This document shows positions 45,127 through 53,684 of a DNA stretch of 64,000 bases, piece after piece. Both the position numbers and the translations under genes were made by a program. Where the stretch lies: assembly GCF_035944355.1 (NCBI RefSeq), contig NZ_DASZBH010000004.1, forward strand, positions 341,095 through 405,094, given 5' to 3'. The notes under the pieces were generated by a model that saw nothing but the letters and a program-made list of their open reading frames with translations, was not told the origin of the DNA and did not search any database. Numbering within the stretch: position 1 is the stretch's first letter; each line of letters opens with the position of its first letter. The stretch is from Frateuria_A sp035944355 (GTDB taxonomy: Bacteria > Pseudomonadota > Gammaproteobacteria > Xanthomonadales > Rhodanobacteraceae).

Positions 45127-45176
45127 GCCGGCGCAGGGCATCGACCCGTTGACGCGGTGCGCGGCATGCTGCGCGG

Positions 45177-45791
45177 ATGACTCCCGACTTCATCGCCTCG
45201 TTGCTGGGCCGCCCGGCCGCCGTGCTGCCGCGCGACTTCTACCGGCGCGATCCGCGCGTGGTGGCGCCGGCGCTGCTCAACAAGGTGCTGCTAGGCGTCG
45301 ACGGGCGCAGCGGTCGCATCGTGGAAACCGAGGCCTATGCAGGGGCGATCGACCCGGCCGCGCATTCCTGGCGCGGGCGCACGGCGCGCAACGCGACCAT
45401 GTTCGGTCCGCCGGGTTTGTTGTACGTGTACTTCACCTACGGCATGCACTGGTGCTGCAACCCGGTGTGCGGCGAGCAAGGCGAGGGCGTGGCGGTGCTG
45501 CTGCGGGCGCTGGCACCGCTGACCGGATTGCCGGCCATGCGCGCGGCGAGGCCCTCCTGCCGGCACGATCGCGACCTGTGCCGGGGTCCGGCGCGGCTCT
45601 GCCAGGCGATGGGCATCGCCGGCGCGCAGGACGGCATCGACCTGGTCGAGGGCGCCGCCGGCTTCACCCTGGTGGACGACGGCACGCCGCCGCCGGCCGA
45701 GCCCGGGGTCTCTCCCCGCATCGGCATTACCCGCGCCGCTGCGGAGCCCTGGCGCTGGTACGTGATGGGCGACCGGCACGTGTCTAGATAG
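45177..45791 (+). CDS. DNA-3-methyladenine glycosylase (AAG/MPG family)
   Basis: Base-excision repair glycosylase of 204 aa removing alkylated purines. The family blocks are LLNKVLLGVDGRSGRIVETE (catalytic Glu in ETEAYAG), DPAAHSWRGRTARNATMFG and the aromatic PGLLYVYFTYGMHWCCNPVC. The C-terminal PRIGITRAAAEPWRWYV is also typical. Start at the ATG at 45177, 50 bp after the preceding gene. It is the eukaryote-like MPG family, not AlkA or TagA. Confidence 0.93.
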   Translation: MTPDFIASLLGRPAAVLPRDFYRRDPRVVAPALLNKVLLGVDGRSGRIVETEAYAGAIDPAAHSWRGRTARNATMFGPPGLLYVYFTYGMHWCCNPVCGEQGEGVAVLLRALAPLTGLPAMRAARPSCRHDRDLCRGPARLCQAMGIAGAQDGIDLVEGAAGFTLVDDGTPPPAEPGVSPRIGITRAAAEPWRWYVMGDRHVSR

Positions 45792-45873
45792 CCGCGCGCG
45801 CGTCCATCGCCGCTTGACATCGTCTTGATGCGCCGGAGCAGACGGTGCGGCCGATCCACCCGGAGGCCTCGCC

Positions 45874-46101
45874 ATGCCCTACAAATCCACCCACGACCTG
45901 CCCGAATCGGTGCGCGACAACCTGCCGAGCCACGCGCAGGAGATCTTCAAGGAGGCGTTCAACAGCGCCTGGGACGAATACGCCGATCCGGACAAGCGCC
46001 GTGGCAGCGAGTCGCGCGAAGAGGTGTCGTTCAAGGTCGCCTGGTCGGCAGTGAAGAATGAGTACGAGAAGGGCCAGGACGACAAGTGGCACCCCAAGTA
46101 G
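45874..46101 (+). CDS. chaB: ChaB family protein
   Basis: Small 75-aa protein starting MPYKSTHDLPESVRDNLPSH, the typical ChaB opening, followed by QEIFKEAFNSAWDEY and EEVSFKVAWSAVKNEYEK. ChaB is annotated as a regulator of the ChaA cation antiporter in E. coli, but the function is not firm; no chaA is near. A TTGACA-like -35 (45816-45821) lies upstream, though a matching -10 is unclear. Confidence 0.9.
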   Translation: MPYKSTHDLPESVRDNLPSHAQEIFKEAFNSAWDEYADPDKRRGSESREEVSFKVAWSAVKNEYEKGQDDKWHPK

Positions 46102-46288
46102 GCGACTGGCATGGCGCGGGGCGCGTGCGTGCGATGTGGCTCGGTCCGCCGGTCATCCGGGTCAGCCGCAGTGTGGCCTGGGCGATGCGGCCGTGTACCA
46201 GCCGCGAGTCGGCGATGCACCGGCGGATCGGACCACGGCCAACGAGGGCCGGGTGATCACGACCTGACTTCGGTGCATCGCCGGCGGC

Positions 46289-46444
46289 TCAGCCGGCCGC
46301 ATCGGCCACCACCGCCGTGGCCTTCGCGTTGGAGGCCGCAAGCGAAGTGGGCGAGGGCAGGACCAGCATGGCGCTCATCACGCCCACGCACAGCAGCAGG
46401 CAGGCGGCGAACAGGCTGTGCAGCATCAGGGTTTCGAATTTCAT
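46289..46444 (-). CDS. small single-pass membrane peptide, 51 aa
   Basis: Unrecognised 51-aa peptide, MKFETLMLHSLFAACLLLCV at the start, one strong membrane helix (LFAACLLLCVGVMSAMLVL), then a short polar Ala/Thr/Ser tail. The ATG at 46444 has GGAG about eight bases upstream. It sits alone between chaB and the phosphoesterase gene on the opposite strand. The hydrophobic core and ribosome site support expression. Function unknown. Confidence 0.55.
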   Translation of the reverse strand: MKFETLMLHSLFAACLLLCVGVMSAMLVLPSPTSLAASNAKATAVVADAAG

Positions 46445-46731
46445 GGTGGTGCTCCGCGATGGATGGAAGGTCTTTCGCGGATGGGATGGCACAAGCCGTG
46501 CCAAAGGTTTGATCCCTCGTAAATGGCGCTACGGCGCGATTCTGCGAAAGACCGCCGCGCCGCGCGGCTGTCCGCGGACGCCCGCACACGGACAGCGTGG
46601 CGGACAGCGGTCGCGGCGATCCGGGTAGCGTCGCGAGCCGTGCATACGCGCATGACGGGTCGCCGTGACGAATCGGTCGCGCCGCCTGCGCTAGCCTGCT
46701 TGCCCTTCGCCCATCACGAGGTTCCCGCGCC

Positions 46732-47193
46732 ATGCGTCGCATCGGCCTGATCTCCGATACCCATGGCCTGCTGCGCCCGGCGGCCGTCGAATTCCTGCGC
46801 GGCTGCGAGCGCATCATCCATGCCGGCGACATCGGCGGCGGCGCACTGCTGGATGCGCTGGCCGCGCTGGCCCCGGTCACCGCCGTGCGCGGCAACAACG
46901 ACAGCGAGGCGGAAATCGCCGCATTGCCGCAGACCACCCAGCTGGAGGTCGGCCCGGTTCGGCTGTACGTGCTGCACGACCTCAAGCAACTGGCGGTATC
47001 GCCGTCCGCGCTCGGCGTGAACGTGGTGGTGTCCGGGCACTCGCACCGCCCGCTGGTGGAGGAACGCGAAGGCGTGCTCTACGTCAACCCCGGCAGCGCC
47101 GGGCGGCGGCGCTTCAAGCTGCCGATCAGCGTGGGCGAACTGCTGATCGACGGGCGCGAGGTGATGCCGCGGGTAGTCGAGCTGGACGGCTGA
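46732..47193 (+). CDS. YfcE/MJ0936-type metallophosphoesterase
   Basis: Calcineurin-like phosphodiesterase of 153 aa. It starts MRRIGLISDTHGLLRPAAVE (metal Asp and His). The rest of the site is IIHAGDIGGGALL (HxGD), VRGNNDSEAE (GNND), VVSGHSHRPL (GHSH) and the final NPGSAGRRR. All metal ligands of the family are present, so it should be active. The substrate is unknown; relatives hydrolyse model phosphodiesters. Start at the ATG at 46732. Confidence 0.92.
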   Translation: MRRIGLISDTHGLLRPAAVEFLRGCERIIHAGDIGGGALLDALAALAPVTAVRGNNDSEAEIAALPQTTQLEVGPVRLYVLHDLKQLAVSPSALGVNVVVSGHSHRPLVEEREGVLYVNPGSAGRRRFKLPISVGELLIDGREVMPRVVELDG

Positions 47194-47310
47194 ACGATCG
47201 ACGGCCCACAGGCCGGCGCGGCTCGTCTGGCCGGCAGCAACCCCAACCCTTGCGATGCAGCCATGGGCGAGGCTCCCGGGAGGATGCTGCAGGTTCCGGC
47301 CAGCCGGAAC

Positions 47311-47886
47311 TCAACCGACGGCAGGGTGGGCTTCGGGCAGCGCCTTGCGCCAGTCGCGCAGGCCGATCGCCGCCAGCACCACAAAGCCGGCATAGAGCAC
47401 CGCGGTGATCGCCAGATCCTTGTAGACGTATTCGCCCACGTAGACCAGGTCGACCGCGATCCATAGCCACCACGCCGCTACGTGCCGCCGCCCCTGCCAC
47501 CACTGGGCGACCAGGCTGAAGGCGGTCAGCGCGGCGTCCAGCCAAGGCAGCGCGGCGTCGGTCCAGCGGTGCATGACGTAGCCGAGCGCGAGCGCGGCGG
47601 CCAGTCCCAGCGCCAGGTGCGCGGCGAGCTGGCGCGGCGGCAGGGGCGCGACCACCACGCGACCGTCGTTGCCCAGGTGCCGCAGCCAGCGCAGCCAGCC
47701 GTACACGATCAATCCGGCGAAGGCACCCTGCAGCAGCGCGTCGGAGTAGAGCTTGGCGTGGACGAAGATCCAGCCATAGACCAGCACCGAGGCGAAGCCG
47801 ACCGGCCAGCACCAGGCACGCCGCCGCGCGGTGAGCCACACGGCCCACGCGCTCAAGCCCGCTCCGATGAGCTCGATCGCGTCCAT
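47311..47886 (-). CDS. pnuT: PnuC-family transporter, probably thiamine transporter PnuT
   Basis: Membrane protein of 191 aa with about seven helices, of the PnuC vitamin-transporter family. It starts MDAIELIGAGLSAWAVWLTA and has the conserved aromatic WWLWIAVDLVYVGEYVYKDL and the final VLAAIGLRDWRKALP. PnuC imports nicotinamide riboside, but the PnuT subfamily imports thiamine. A TPP riboswitch precedes the operon and a TonB receptor is directly upstream with a 1-bp overlap, so thiamine is the better guess. The symbol rests on this context, not on a diagnostic residue. Confidence 0.8.
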   Translation of the reverse strand: MDAIELIGAGLSAWAVWLTARRRAWCWPVGFASVLVYGWIFVHAKLYSDALLQGAFAGLIVYGWLRWLRHLGNDGRVVVAPLPPRQLAAHLALGLAAALALGYVMHRWTDAALPWLDAALTAFSLVAQWWQGRRHVAAWWLWIAVDLVYVGEYVYKDLAITAVLYAGFVVLAAIGLRDWRKALPEAHPAVG

Positions 47887-50048
47887 CAGAAGGCGTAGCT
47901 TACCGACAGGCGGGCCAGCCGCGGCGCGCCGGGGAACAGGTAGCTGTCGCCGTACGCGCTGCCGGTATCGCGCCAGTAGAAATGGTTGAACAGGTTGTCG
48001 ATCGACAGGCGCGCGGTGAGCGCATGGCCACCGATGGTGGTGGCGTAGCGCAGGCCGGCGTCGAACACGTGGTAGGCCGCCACGCGCACGCGGCCGTCCG
48101 GGGTGGCGACGTTGGGCGAGGCGTAGCGCCAGCCGCCGAGCAGGCTGAGCTGCGGCGCGAAGGGCAGCCGGTAGTCCGCATACACCGCGGTACGCAGGCG
48201 CGGCACGTTGGCGACCTGGTGACCCTGGTACGCGGCGGTGCCGGTGTCCTGCGCGCGGGCACGGATCACGTTCGCGCTGGCGGTCAGGCTCAGGTTTTCG
48301 CTGATGCGGCCATGGGCGCCCAGCTCCAGTCCGGTATGCACCTCCTCGCCGTGCTGCACGAAGGTGAAGCCGGCGGGCGAGGCATCCGGCTGGGCGAACT
48401 GGTAGGGCTGGCGGATACGGTAGAGCGCGCCGCTGAGATCCAGCGCGCCGCCCACCTGGTACTTCACGCCCGCCTCGAGCTGGCGCGAGAGGCGCGGCGC
48501 GAGCGTCTGGCCGTCGTTGCTGGTCCAGTACGGCGCCTGCATGCCCAGCGACAGGCCTTCGCTGTAGCTGACGTAGGTGGTGAGCGGCTCGCTCGGCTGC
48601 CACAGCACGGCGGCCTGCGGCAGCGCGCGGCTCATGCGGGTGTCGCGCTCGGGCGCCCCGGCGCTGTCATAGGCGCGCTCGTGCAGCCGCAGGAAGCGGC
48701 CGCCGGCGATGACCTGCCACTGCTCGCCCAGGTGCAGGCGGTCCAGCGCGAACAACGAATGCTGCCAGCTGGTCAGGCGGCGTTCCAACGGACCGGGCTG
48801 GTTCGGCGAGGGGGCGAAATACGGTGGATCGACGTCGGCGATGTTGGCGGTGCCCACGTAATCGTAGACATCCGCGCGCTGGTCGTTGAGGCGGCGGAAC
48901 GCGCTGGCGCCCAGGGTGAGCTGGTGGCTTGCGCCGCCGGTATCGAAGTGGCCTTCGAGGGTCGCGCGGGCCTCGTCATCGATGCGCGTGTCGTCGGGGC
49001 TGCGGTAGTCGTAGACGTCGTAGTCGCCGTTGGGCGTGAAGAAGTTGCCGGGCTCGCCGCTGACGCAAGCCGGCGAATAGAAGCAGCCGTAGGCGAAGGC
49101 CACGTTGTCGTTGATCACGCTGCGGCTGTGGCCGGCGGCCAGGCGCAGGCGCCAGTCGTCGCTGAAGGCGTAGCTGAAGCGCGCGCTGGTGTTGGCGGCC
49201 TGGATCGAGACCGGTCGCTGCCACGGTTCGAAGCCCAGCATGCGGGTCGGGTCGGCGTGCCCGGGAATCGCGTTGCCGCCGAGCAGTTGGTAGCCGGACA
49301 CCGAGCGCTGTGCGCTGGTCTGGTAGTCGCTGTCCAGCTCCAGCGTGGCGTCGGGCGTGATGCGCCAGTCGGCGGCGACCGCATAGAAGTTGCGGCGGCC
49401 GTCGGCGTGATGGACGTACGAATGGGTATCTTCCCAGGCGAGGTTGGCGCGCAGGCCGAACGTCGGCGTGAGCCAGCCACCCACGTCCAGCGCGCCGTAG
49501 CGTGAGCCGTGGGTATCCGTGCCCAGCGTCGCCTCGCGCACCTCGGCCGGGCGCTTGCTGACGAAGTTGACCACGCCGCCGGGCTCCATCACGCCGGCCT
49601 CGAGGCCGGCCAGGCCCTTGAGCACCTCCACCTGCTGCTTGTCCTCCAGCGCGATGCGCTGTTCGCCGGCGATGGTGAGATTGTTCAAGCGCAGGCCGGT
49701 GGCCAGGTCCAGCGGATAGCCGCGGATGGCGATGTCCTGGTAGTAGCCGACCGGAGCGTAGTTGTCGCCCAGCGAGGCGTCCTCGCGCGCCAGTTCGCTC
49801 AGGGTGCGGATCTGGCGATCGTCCAGCTGCTTGCGCGCGATCACCGTGACGGCCGCGGGCGTGTCGTGCAATGCGGCGTTGCCGTAGGCGTCGATGGCGG
49901 TGCCGTGGCGGTCGCCGTGCGTCTTGCCTTCCACGCGCACGGGCGCGAGGTCCTTGGCCTGGGCGGCGTCGGGCAGGTCGGCGCCGCGCGCGGCGGGGAC
50001 CAGTGCGGCGGCCAGGGCGAGCAGCAGGGGCGTGCGGGGGAGGTTCAT
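47886..50048 (-). CDS. TonB-dependent outer-membrane receptor, probable thiamine receptor
   Basis: Receptor of 720 aa in the siderophore-receptor-like branch. It has a signal peptide (MNLPRTPLLLALAAALVPAA), a plug domain with TPAAVTVIARKQLDDRQIRT and GVMEPGGVVNFVSKRP, and a 22-strand-type barrel ending LSVSYAF with the terminal Phe. Automatic annotation would call it a siderophore receptor. The TPP riboswitch in its leader and the coupled PnuT-like gene argue that it takes thiamine or a thiamine precursor across the outer membrane. Its stop overlaps the pnuT start by 1 bp. Confidence 0.9.
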   Translation of the reverse strand: MNLPRTPLLLALAAALVPAARGADLPDAAQAKDLAPVRVEGKTHGDRHGTAIDAYGNAALHDTPAAVTVIARKQLDDRQIRTLSELAREDASLGDNYAPVGYYQDIAIRGYPLDLATGLRLNNLTIAGEQRIALEDKQQVEVLKGLAGLEAGVMEPGGVVNFVSKRPAEVREATLGTDTHGSRYGALDVGGWLTPTFGLRANLAWEDTHSYVHHADGRRNFYAVAADWRITPDATLELDSDYQTSAQRSVSGYQLLGGNAIPGHADPTRMLGFEPWQRPVSIQAANTSARFSYAFSDDWRLRLAAGHSRSVINDNVAFAYGCFYSPACVSGEPGNFFTPNGDYDVYDYRSPDDTRIDDEARATLEGHFDTGGASHQLTLGASAFRRLNDQRADVYDYVGTANIADVDPPYFAPSPNQPGPLERRLTSWQHSLFALDRLHLGEQWQVIAGGRFLRLHERAYDSAGAPERDTRMSRALPQAAVLWQPSEPLTTYVSYSEGLSLGMQAPYWTSNDGQTLAPRLSRQLEAGVKYQVGGALDLSGALYRIRQPYQFAQPDASPAGFTFVQHGEEVHTGLELGAHGRISENLSLTASANVIRARAQDTGTAAYQGHQVANVPRLRTAVYADYRLPFAPQLSLLGGWRYASPNVATPDGRVRVAAYHVFDAGLRYATTIGGHALTARLSIDNLFNHFYWRDTGSAYGDSYLFPGAPRLARLSVSYAF

Positions 50049-50124
50049 CGTCGGCTCGTCGTCAAGGGAATGGACGAAGCGACGGCGGAACGCACGCCCA
50101 GGCGGACGCGCGACTCCGAATCAA

Positions 50125-50200
50125 GCTCCCTACGCCGGTACAAACCGGATCAGGTTCCAAGGGACTCTCTCAGCCCGGCCGTTCGCCGGGCACCCCCGCT
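50125..50200 (-). ncRNA. TPP riboswitch (THI element)
   Basis: On the minus strand the leader contains all THI-box blocks in order: GGGGTGCC, GGGCTGAGAGAGTCCC (with the CTGAGA core), GGAACCTGATCCGG and TACCGGCGTAGGGA. It ends about 77 bases before the TonB receptor ATG, leaving room for an expression platform. It should repress the receptor-PnuT pair when thiamine pyrophosphate is plentiful. Confidence 0.95.
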
Positions 50201-50262
50201 TCAAGGCGGCTATTGAAACACGGAACGGACGTCCAAACCAGCCGATGCGCGATCGCGGCGCC

Positions 50263-51399
50263 TCAGCGCAACGACCGGATCGCTTGCAGCATGGCCTGTC
50301 CGGGCGGCGTGGCGAACCATGCCGCATGCCCGCGCAGGAAGGTGTGCCAGGCGACCTCGGCGCTGGCCGGCGAGCGGGTGACGGCGCTGAAGTACTCCAC
50401 TTCCGACAGCGCGAACTCCACGTGCACCAGCGGCAGCAGGTCGGCCAGAAGATCGATATCGTCCGCGCCGAGCGGACGCTGCGTGCGATAGCCGGCGACG
50501 AGCGCGCGCGCGGTTTCCGGGTGTGCCGCCGCGGGGCCGGTATCGAGCGCGAGCCAGGCGATGGCGTTGCGTTCGATCGCGGTGGCCAGGTCGAACAGCG
50601 CGAAAGTGCGCGCGGCGAGGCCGAAATCGAGCACGGCGGTGATCTCGGCACCGTCGCCGGCGCCGCTCCAGCAGAGGTTGGAGACGTGCCAGTCGCCGTG
50701 CGTCCACAGCCGCGGCTGCGCAGCCAGGCGAGCGTGCGCGCGGGCGTGGAAGGGCGCGAGCGCTTCGCCGAGCTCGGTGCGCCAGTCGCGCGGTTCGAGC
50801 CAGGCGGCCAGGCCGGGGCGTTCGGGCAGCTGCGCGGCGAGCGCGGCCAGCGGATCGGCCGATGCGATGATCTCGCTGCGCGCCACCAGCACGTGCGTGC
50901 TGCGCTGGGGCGCGGCATAGCCCGCGGCCGCGTCGTGCAGGCGCGCCAGCATGGCGCCGGCGCGGTAGGCGTGCGCGAGGTTGGGCAGCGGCTCCCAGGA
51001 GATCGTCTCGCGGTAGAGATCGACGCCATCGGCGGGCGCGTGCACCTCGTAGGTCCAGTCGCCGCTTTCGATGGCGGTCAGCCCGTCGGCGTCGGCCAGC
51101 ACCGCGGGTACCGGCAGGCCCGCCGCACGCAGCCACGCGCCGAAGGCGTGTTCCTCCGCCAGCGTGGCGCCGGTGCGCACGCTGCGGTGGTGGCGCTTGA
51201 CGAACACCCGGCCGCGCCCGGTCTCCACCAGTCCGGCCGCGGAGAGCGGCCGCGGACTGTGCCAGCCGATCGCGCACGCCGGCGCCAGCTGCGGATAGCG
51301 CGCCAGCAGCGCCGACACCTCGGACAGGGCGAGCGGCGGCCAGTCGGGTGGTACGTCGTCGGCGGCCAGGCCGTGGACGAGGTGCTCGGTGTCGGTCAT
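50263..51399 (-). CDS. APH-fold phosphotransferase, candidate thiamine kinase
   Basis: Small-molecule kinase of 378 aa with the aminoglycoside-phosphotransferase fold. GRVFVKRHHRSVRTG holds the ATP lysine, LWTHGDWHVSNLCW is the catalytic loop (HxDxxxxN) and AVLDFGLAARTFALFDLA is the metal motif. The family also includes choline, homoserine, fructosamine and thiamine kinases. It lies just upstream of the TPP riboswitch on the same strand, so it is probably transcribed separately, but its place suggests a kinase for imported thiamine. This assignment is an inference. The ATG at 51399 is the only good start. Confidence 0.75.
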   Translation of the reverse strand: MTDTEHLVHGLAADDVPPDWPPLALSEVSALLARYPQLAPACAIGWHSPRPLSAAGLVETGRGRVFVKRHHRSVRTGATLAEEHAFGAWLRAAGLPVPAVLADADGLTAIESGDWTYEVHAPADGVDLYRETISWEPLPNLAHAYRAGAMLARLHDAAAGYAAPQRSTHVLVARSEIIASADPLAALAAQLPERPGLAAWLEPRDWRTELGEALAPFHARAHARLAAQPRLWTHGDWHVSNLCWSGAGDGAEITAVLDFGLAARTFALFDLATAIERNAIAWLALDTGPAAAHPETARALVAGYRTQRPLGADDIDLLADLLPLVHVEFALSEVEYFSAVTRSPASAEVAWHTFLRGHAAWFATPPGQAMLQAIRSLR

Positions 51400-51613
51400 G
51401 CGTGTCGGGCGGCGGCGGGGCTCACCATTATGGACTGGCGTTCGGGTTTTCCCGCTGCTGTTTGTGCGTCTCTCCCAAGAGCGCCCTGTCCACCTGTCCG
51501 CGCCTTTCCCTCGATCCGCGGCGAAAGGATCGGGCGTGTGGCGTCTTCCGCAGCCTTCCGCGCCCCGGCCCGATCGCGTCTAATGCACGTTTCCCCCGCA
51601 ACGCAAAGAGCCG

Positions 51614-52513
51614 ATGAGCGCGCTGCTGCTGTTGTTCACCTGCCTGGTGCTGGGCGCGCTGGTGGCGCGCCTTGCGCGGCCGCCTGCGGGGCTGGCCGCG
51701 GGGCTTAACTGGTGGGTGATCAACGTGGCGCTGCCGGCGCTGGTGCTGGAGCTGATACCCAGGCTCAGCTTCGATCCGCAGCTGTGGTTTCCGGTCGCGG
51801 CGATGTGGCTCACCTTCGGCGGCGCGTGGCTGCTGTTCGGCTGGCTGGGGCCGCGGCTGCGCTGGTCGCGCGAGCGCACCGGCGCGGTGATCCTGGTGTG
51901 CGGCCTGGGCAACACCTCGTTCATGGGTTATCCGCTGATGCAGGCGCTGTACGGCCAGAGCGGGCTGACGCTGGCGGTGGTGGCCGACCAGTTGGGCGCG
52001 TTCCCGCTGCTGGCTTCGGTCGGCATCGTGGTGGCCTGCCTGTACGCCGGACGCACGCCGCAACCGGCGGCGATCGCGCGGCGCATAGCCACCTTCCCTG
52101 CGTTCGTGGCGTTGCTGGTCGGCATCGCGGTAGGCATGTTCGGCGGCTGGCCGCCGGCGATAACGGCGGTATTCGCGCCGCTGGGCGCCACGCTGACGCC
52201 GCTGGCGCTGTTCTCGGTGGGCCTGCAGTTCAAGTTCCACCCGGGCGAGCGCCAGCTCGCGGCGGCCGGCCTGGGCCTGGGCTGGAAGCTGCTGCTGGCG
52301 CCGCTGGCGTGCTGGGCGCTCGGCATCGCCGCCGGCGTCGGCGGGCTGGTGCTGACCGTGGGCGTGCTGCAGGCGGCGATGGCGCCGATGGTGTCGGCCA
52401 CCATCCTGGCCGACGAATACGGCTTGGATCCGCCGCTGGCCAACACCATCCTCGGTGCGGGCATCGTGCTTTCCCTGCTCAGCGTGCCGCTGGGCAGTTT
52501 CCTGTTGCGTTGA
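51614..52513 (+). CDS. AEC-family transporter
   Basis: Ten-helix membrane protein of 299 aa of the auxin-efflux-carrier/malonate-transporter family. It starts MSALLLLFTCLVLGALVARL and contains VINVALPALVLELIPRLSF, CGLGNTSFMGYPLMQALYGQ and the C-terminal MVSATILADEYGLDPPLANT. These match the conserved Asn/Pro crossover and the family's final helices. The substrate is unknown; relatives move dicarboxylates or hydrophobic anions. Start at the ATG at 51614. Confidence 0.88.
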   Translation: MSALLLLFTCLVLGALVARLARPPAGLAAGLNWWVINVALPALVLELIPRLSFDPQLWFPVAAMWLTFGGAWLLFGWLGPRLRWSRERTGAVILVCGLGNTSFMGYPLMQALYGQSGLTLAVVADQLGAFPLLASVGIVVACLYAGRTPQPAAIARRIATFPAFVALLVGIAVGMFGGWPPAITAVFAPLGATLTPLALFSVGLQFKFHPGERQLAAAGLGLGWKLLLAPLACWALGIAAGVGGLVLTVGVLQAAMAPMVSATILADEYGLDPPLANTILGAGIVLSLLSVPLGSFLLR

Positions 52514-52514
52514 G

Positions 52515-52922
52515 GTGGACTTGGACCCGAACGAAACACCGGCAGGCGTGCGCGCCGACGTCTGGCTCTGGGCCGCGCGCTTCTTCAAGACGCGCAGCCT
52601 GGCCAAGCAGGCCATCGACGGCGGCAAGGTCGACGTCAACGGCGCCGACTGCAAACCGGCCAAGCTGCTGCACGCGGGCGACCGGCTCCAGATCAGCCGC
52701 GGCGAGGAGCGCCTGGAGGTGGTGGTGCAGGCGCTCTCCGAACGGCGTGGCTCCGCGCCGGTCGCCCAGACGCTCTATCGCGAGACCGAGGCCAGCCTGG
52801 CCGGCCGCGAGGCGGCGCGAGTGCAGCGCAGGCTCGGCGCGAGCGGGCTGTTGCGACCGTCCACGCGACCGGACAAGCAGGCGCGCCGGCTGATCCAGAA
52901 GTTCAAGGACGAGCAGTCGTAG
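52515..52922 (+). CDS. hslR: S4-domain RNA-binding protein, HslR/Hsp15 type
   Basis: RNA-binding protein of 135 aa resembling heat-shock protein Hsp15, which rescues stalled 50S subunits carrying peptidyl-tRNA. It shows the S4 motif RADVWLWAARFFKTRSLAKQ, then GGKVDVNGADCKPAKLLHAG, and a basic C-terminal tail (RPSTRPDKQARRLIQKFK). The first codon is GTG at 52515 or TTG at 52521; the latter has GAGG at a better distance. The 3' end overlaps the convergent TetR gene by 20 bp. Confidence 0.9.
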   Translation: MDLDPNETPAGVRADVWLWAARFFKTRSLAKQAIDGGKVDVNGADCKPAKLLHAGDRLQISRGEERLEVVVQALSERRGSAPVAQTLYRETEASLAGREAARVQRRLGASGLLRPSTRPDKQARRLIQKFKDEQS

Positions 52923-53541
52923 CGCCGGCGCGGCGTCGGCGCCCGGCGGGCCGGCGGTCGACCAGTTCGAGCGCCGTGCCGCGCGCCGCTTCGCGCACCT
53001 CGCGGCGGAACGACTCGTCCTCGAACGTGCGCGCGAGCACCATGCCGCCGATGCACAACGCGGCGAGCGCCAGTCCGCGCTTGCGTGCGTCGGCGGACCA
53101 ATCGGTGGAAAGGCCGTCGGTGAAGATCCCGGCCATACCTTCGAGCAACTGGCGATAGGCCTGCTTCACGCGCGGGCTGGCGCGGGCGACGTCCGAGGGC
53201 AGCGCGATCATCGGGCAATGCCCTTCCAGGTCGTCCAGGTGCGCCTGCGAGAGATAGGCGTCGACCAGCTGCCGCGCGCGCGCCTTGCCCTGCCGGGCCG
53301 GATCGAACGCCAAGCCCTTCCAGCGCGTGGCGGGATTGAAATTCCGGTAGGCCATGATCGCCTCGACGAACAGCTCCTCCTTGGTGCTGAAGTGGCTGTA
53401 GAAGCCGCCGCGGGTGAGCCCGGCGCGCGCCATGATCTGGTCGATCGAGACGTCCACGAACCCCTTGCGGTTGAACAGTTCGCGCGCGCTCTGGACGATG
53501 CGCGCCCGCGTGCTGCGCTTGTGTTCGGCGGTGTAGGGCAT
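52903..53541 (-). CDS. TetR-family transcriptional regulator
   Basis: Repressor of 212 aa. N-terminal helix-turn-helix: HKRSTRARIVQSARELFNRK, GFVDVSIDQIMARAGLTRGG, FYSHFSTKEELFVEA. The C-terminal ligand domain has a cysteine in LEGHCPMIALPSDVA and resembles the TetR group that controls electrophile or quinone detoxification. It is divergent from a glutathione S-transferase gene, with a palindromic operator between them. The ATG at 53541 is chosen; an upstream extension of the frame would run across the operator. Confidence 0.9.
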   Translation of the reverse strand: MPYTAEHKRSTRARIVQSARELFNRKGFVDVSIDQIMARAGLTRGGFYSHFSTKEELFVEAIMAYRNFNPATRWKGLAFDPARQGKARARQLVDAYLSQAHLDDLEGHCPMIALPSDVARASPRVKQAYRQLLEGMAGIFTDGLSTDWSADARKRGLALAALCIGGMVLARTFEDESFRREVREAARGTALELVDRRPAGRRRRAGATTARP

Positions 53542-53595
53542 GGTGGCCACCTGTGGGGACGGAACGAAGCGGCGCCAGCCTACTGCGCCCGCAAA

Positions 53596-53613
53596 ATATG
53601 TTCTTGAACATAT
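53596..53613. promoter_or_regulatory. palindromic operator between tetR and gst
   Basis: ATATGTTC and GAACATAT form perfect 8-bp arms around a 2-bp centre (53604-53605). The site is AT-rich in a GC-rich neighbourhood and lies in the 143-bp divergent gap, where a TetR dimer would repress both genes. Confidence 0.85.
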
Positions 53614-53684
53614 GTAGGGCGTGGGCAAACTCGGCTCGTTCCCAAAGGGGCGACGCGCTCCTTCATCCCCACGGAGGCAACGAC

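Noticed and set aside
42253..45141. 962-codon minus-strand open frame opposite the MFS and DUF5916 genes
   Set aside because: Repetitive Val/Ala/Gln/His composition and no domain; the plus-strand frames have signal peptides and family motifs.
45816..45860. TTGACA as a chaB promoter
   Set aside because: The -35 hexamer is perfect but no acceptable -10 appears at 16-18 bp, so it is mentioned only with chaB and not listed as a promoter.
46102..46288. additional small genes after chaB
   Set aside because: The short frames here lack ribosome sites and have Arg/Gly-rich shadow composition; nothing supportable was found in this gap.
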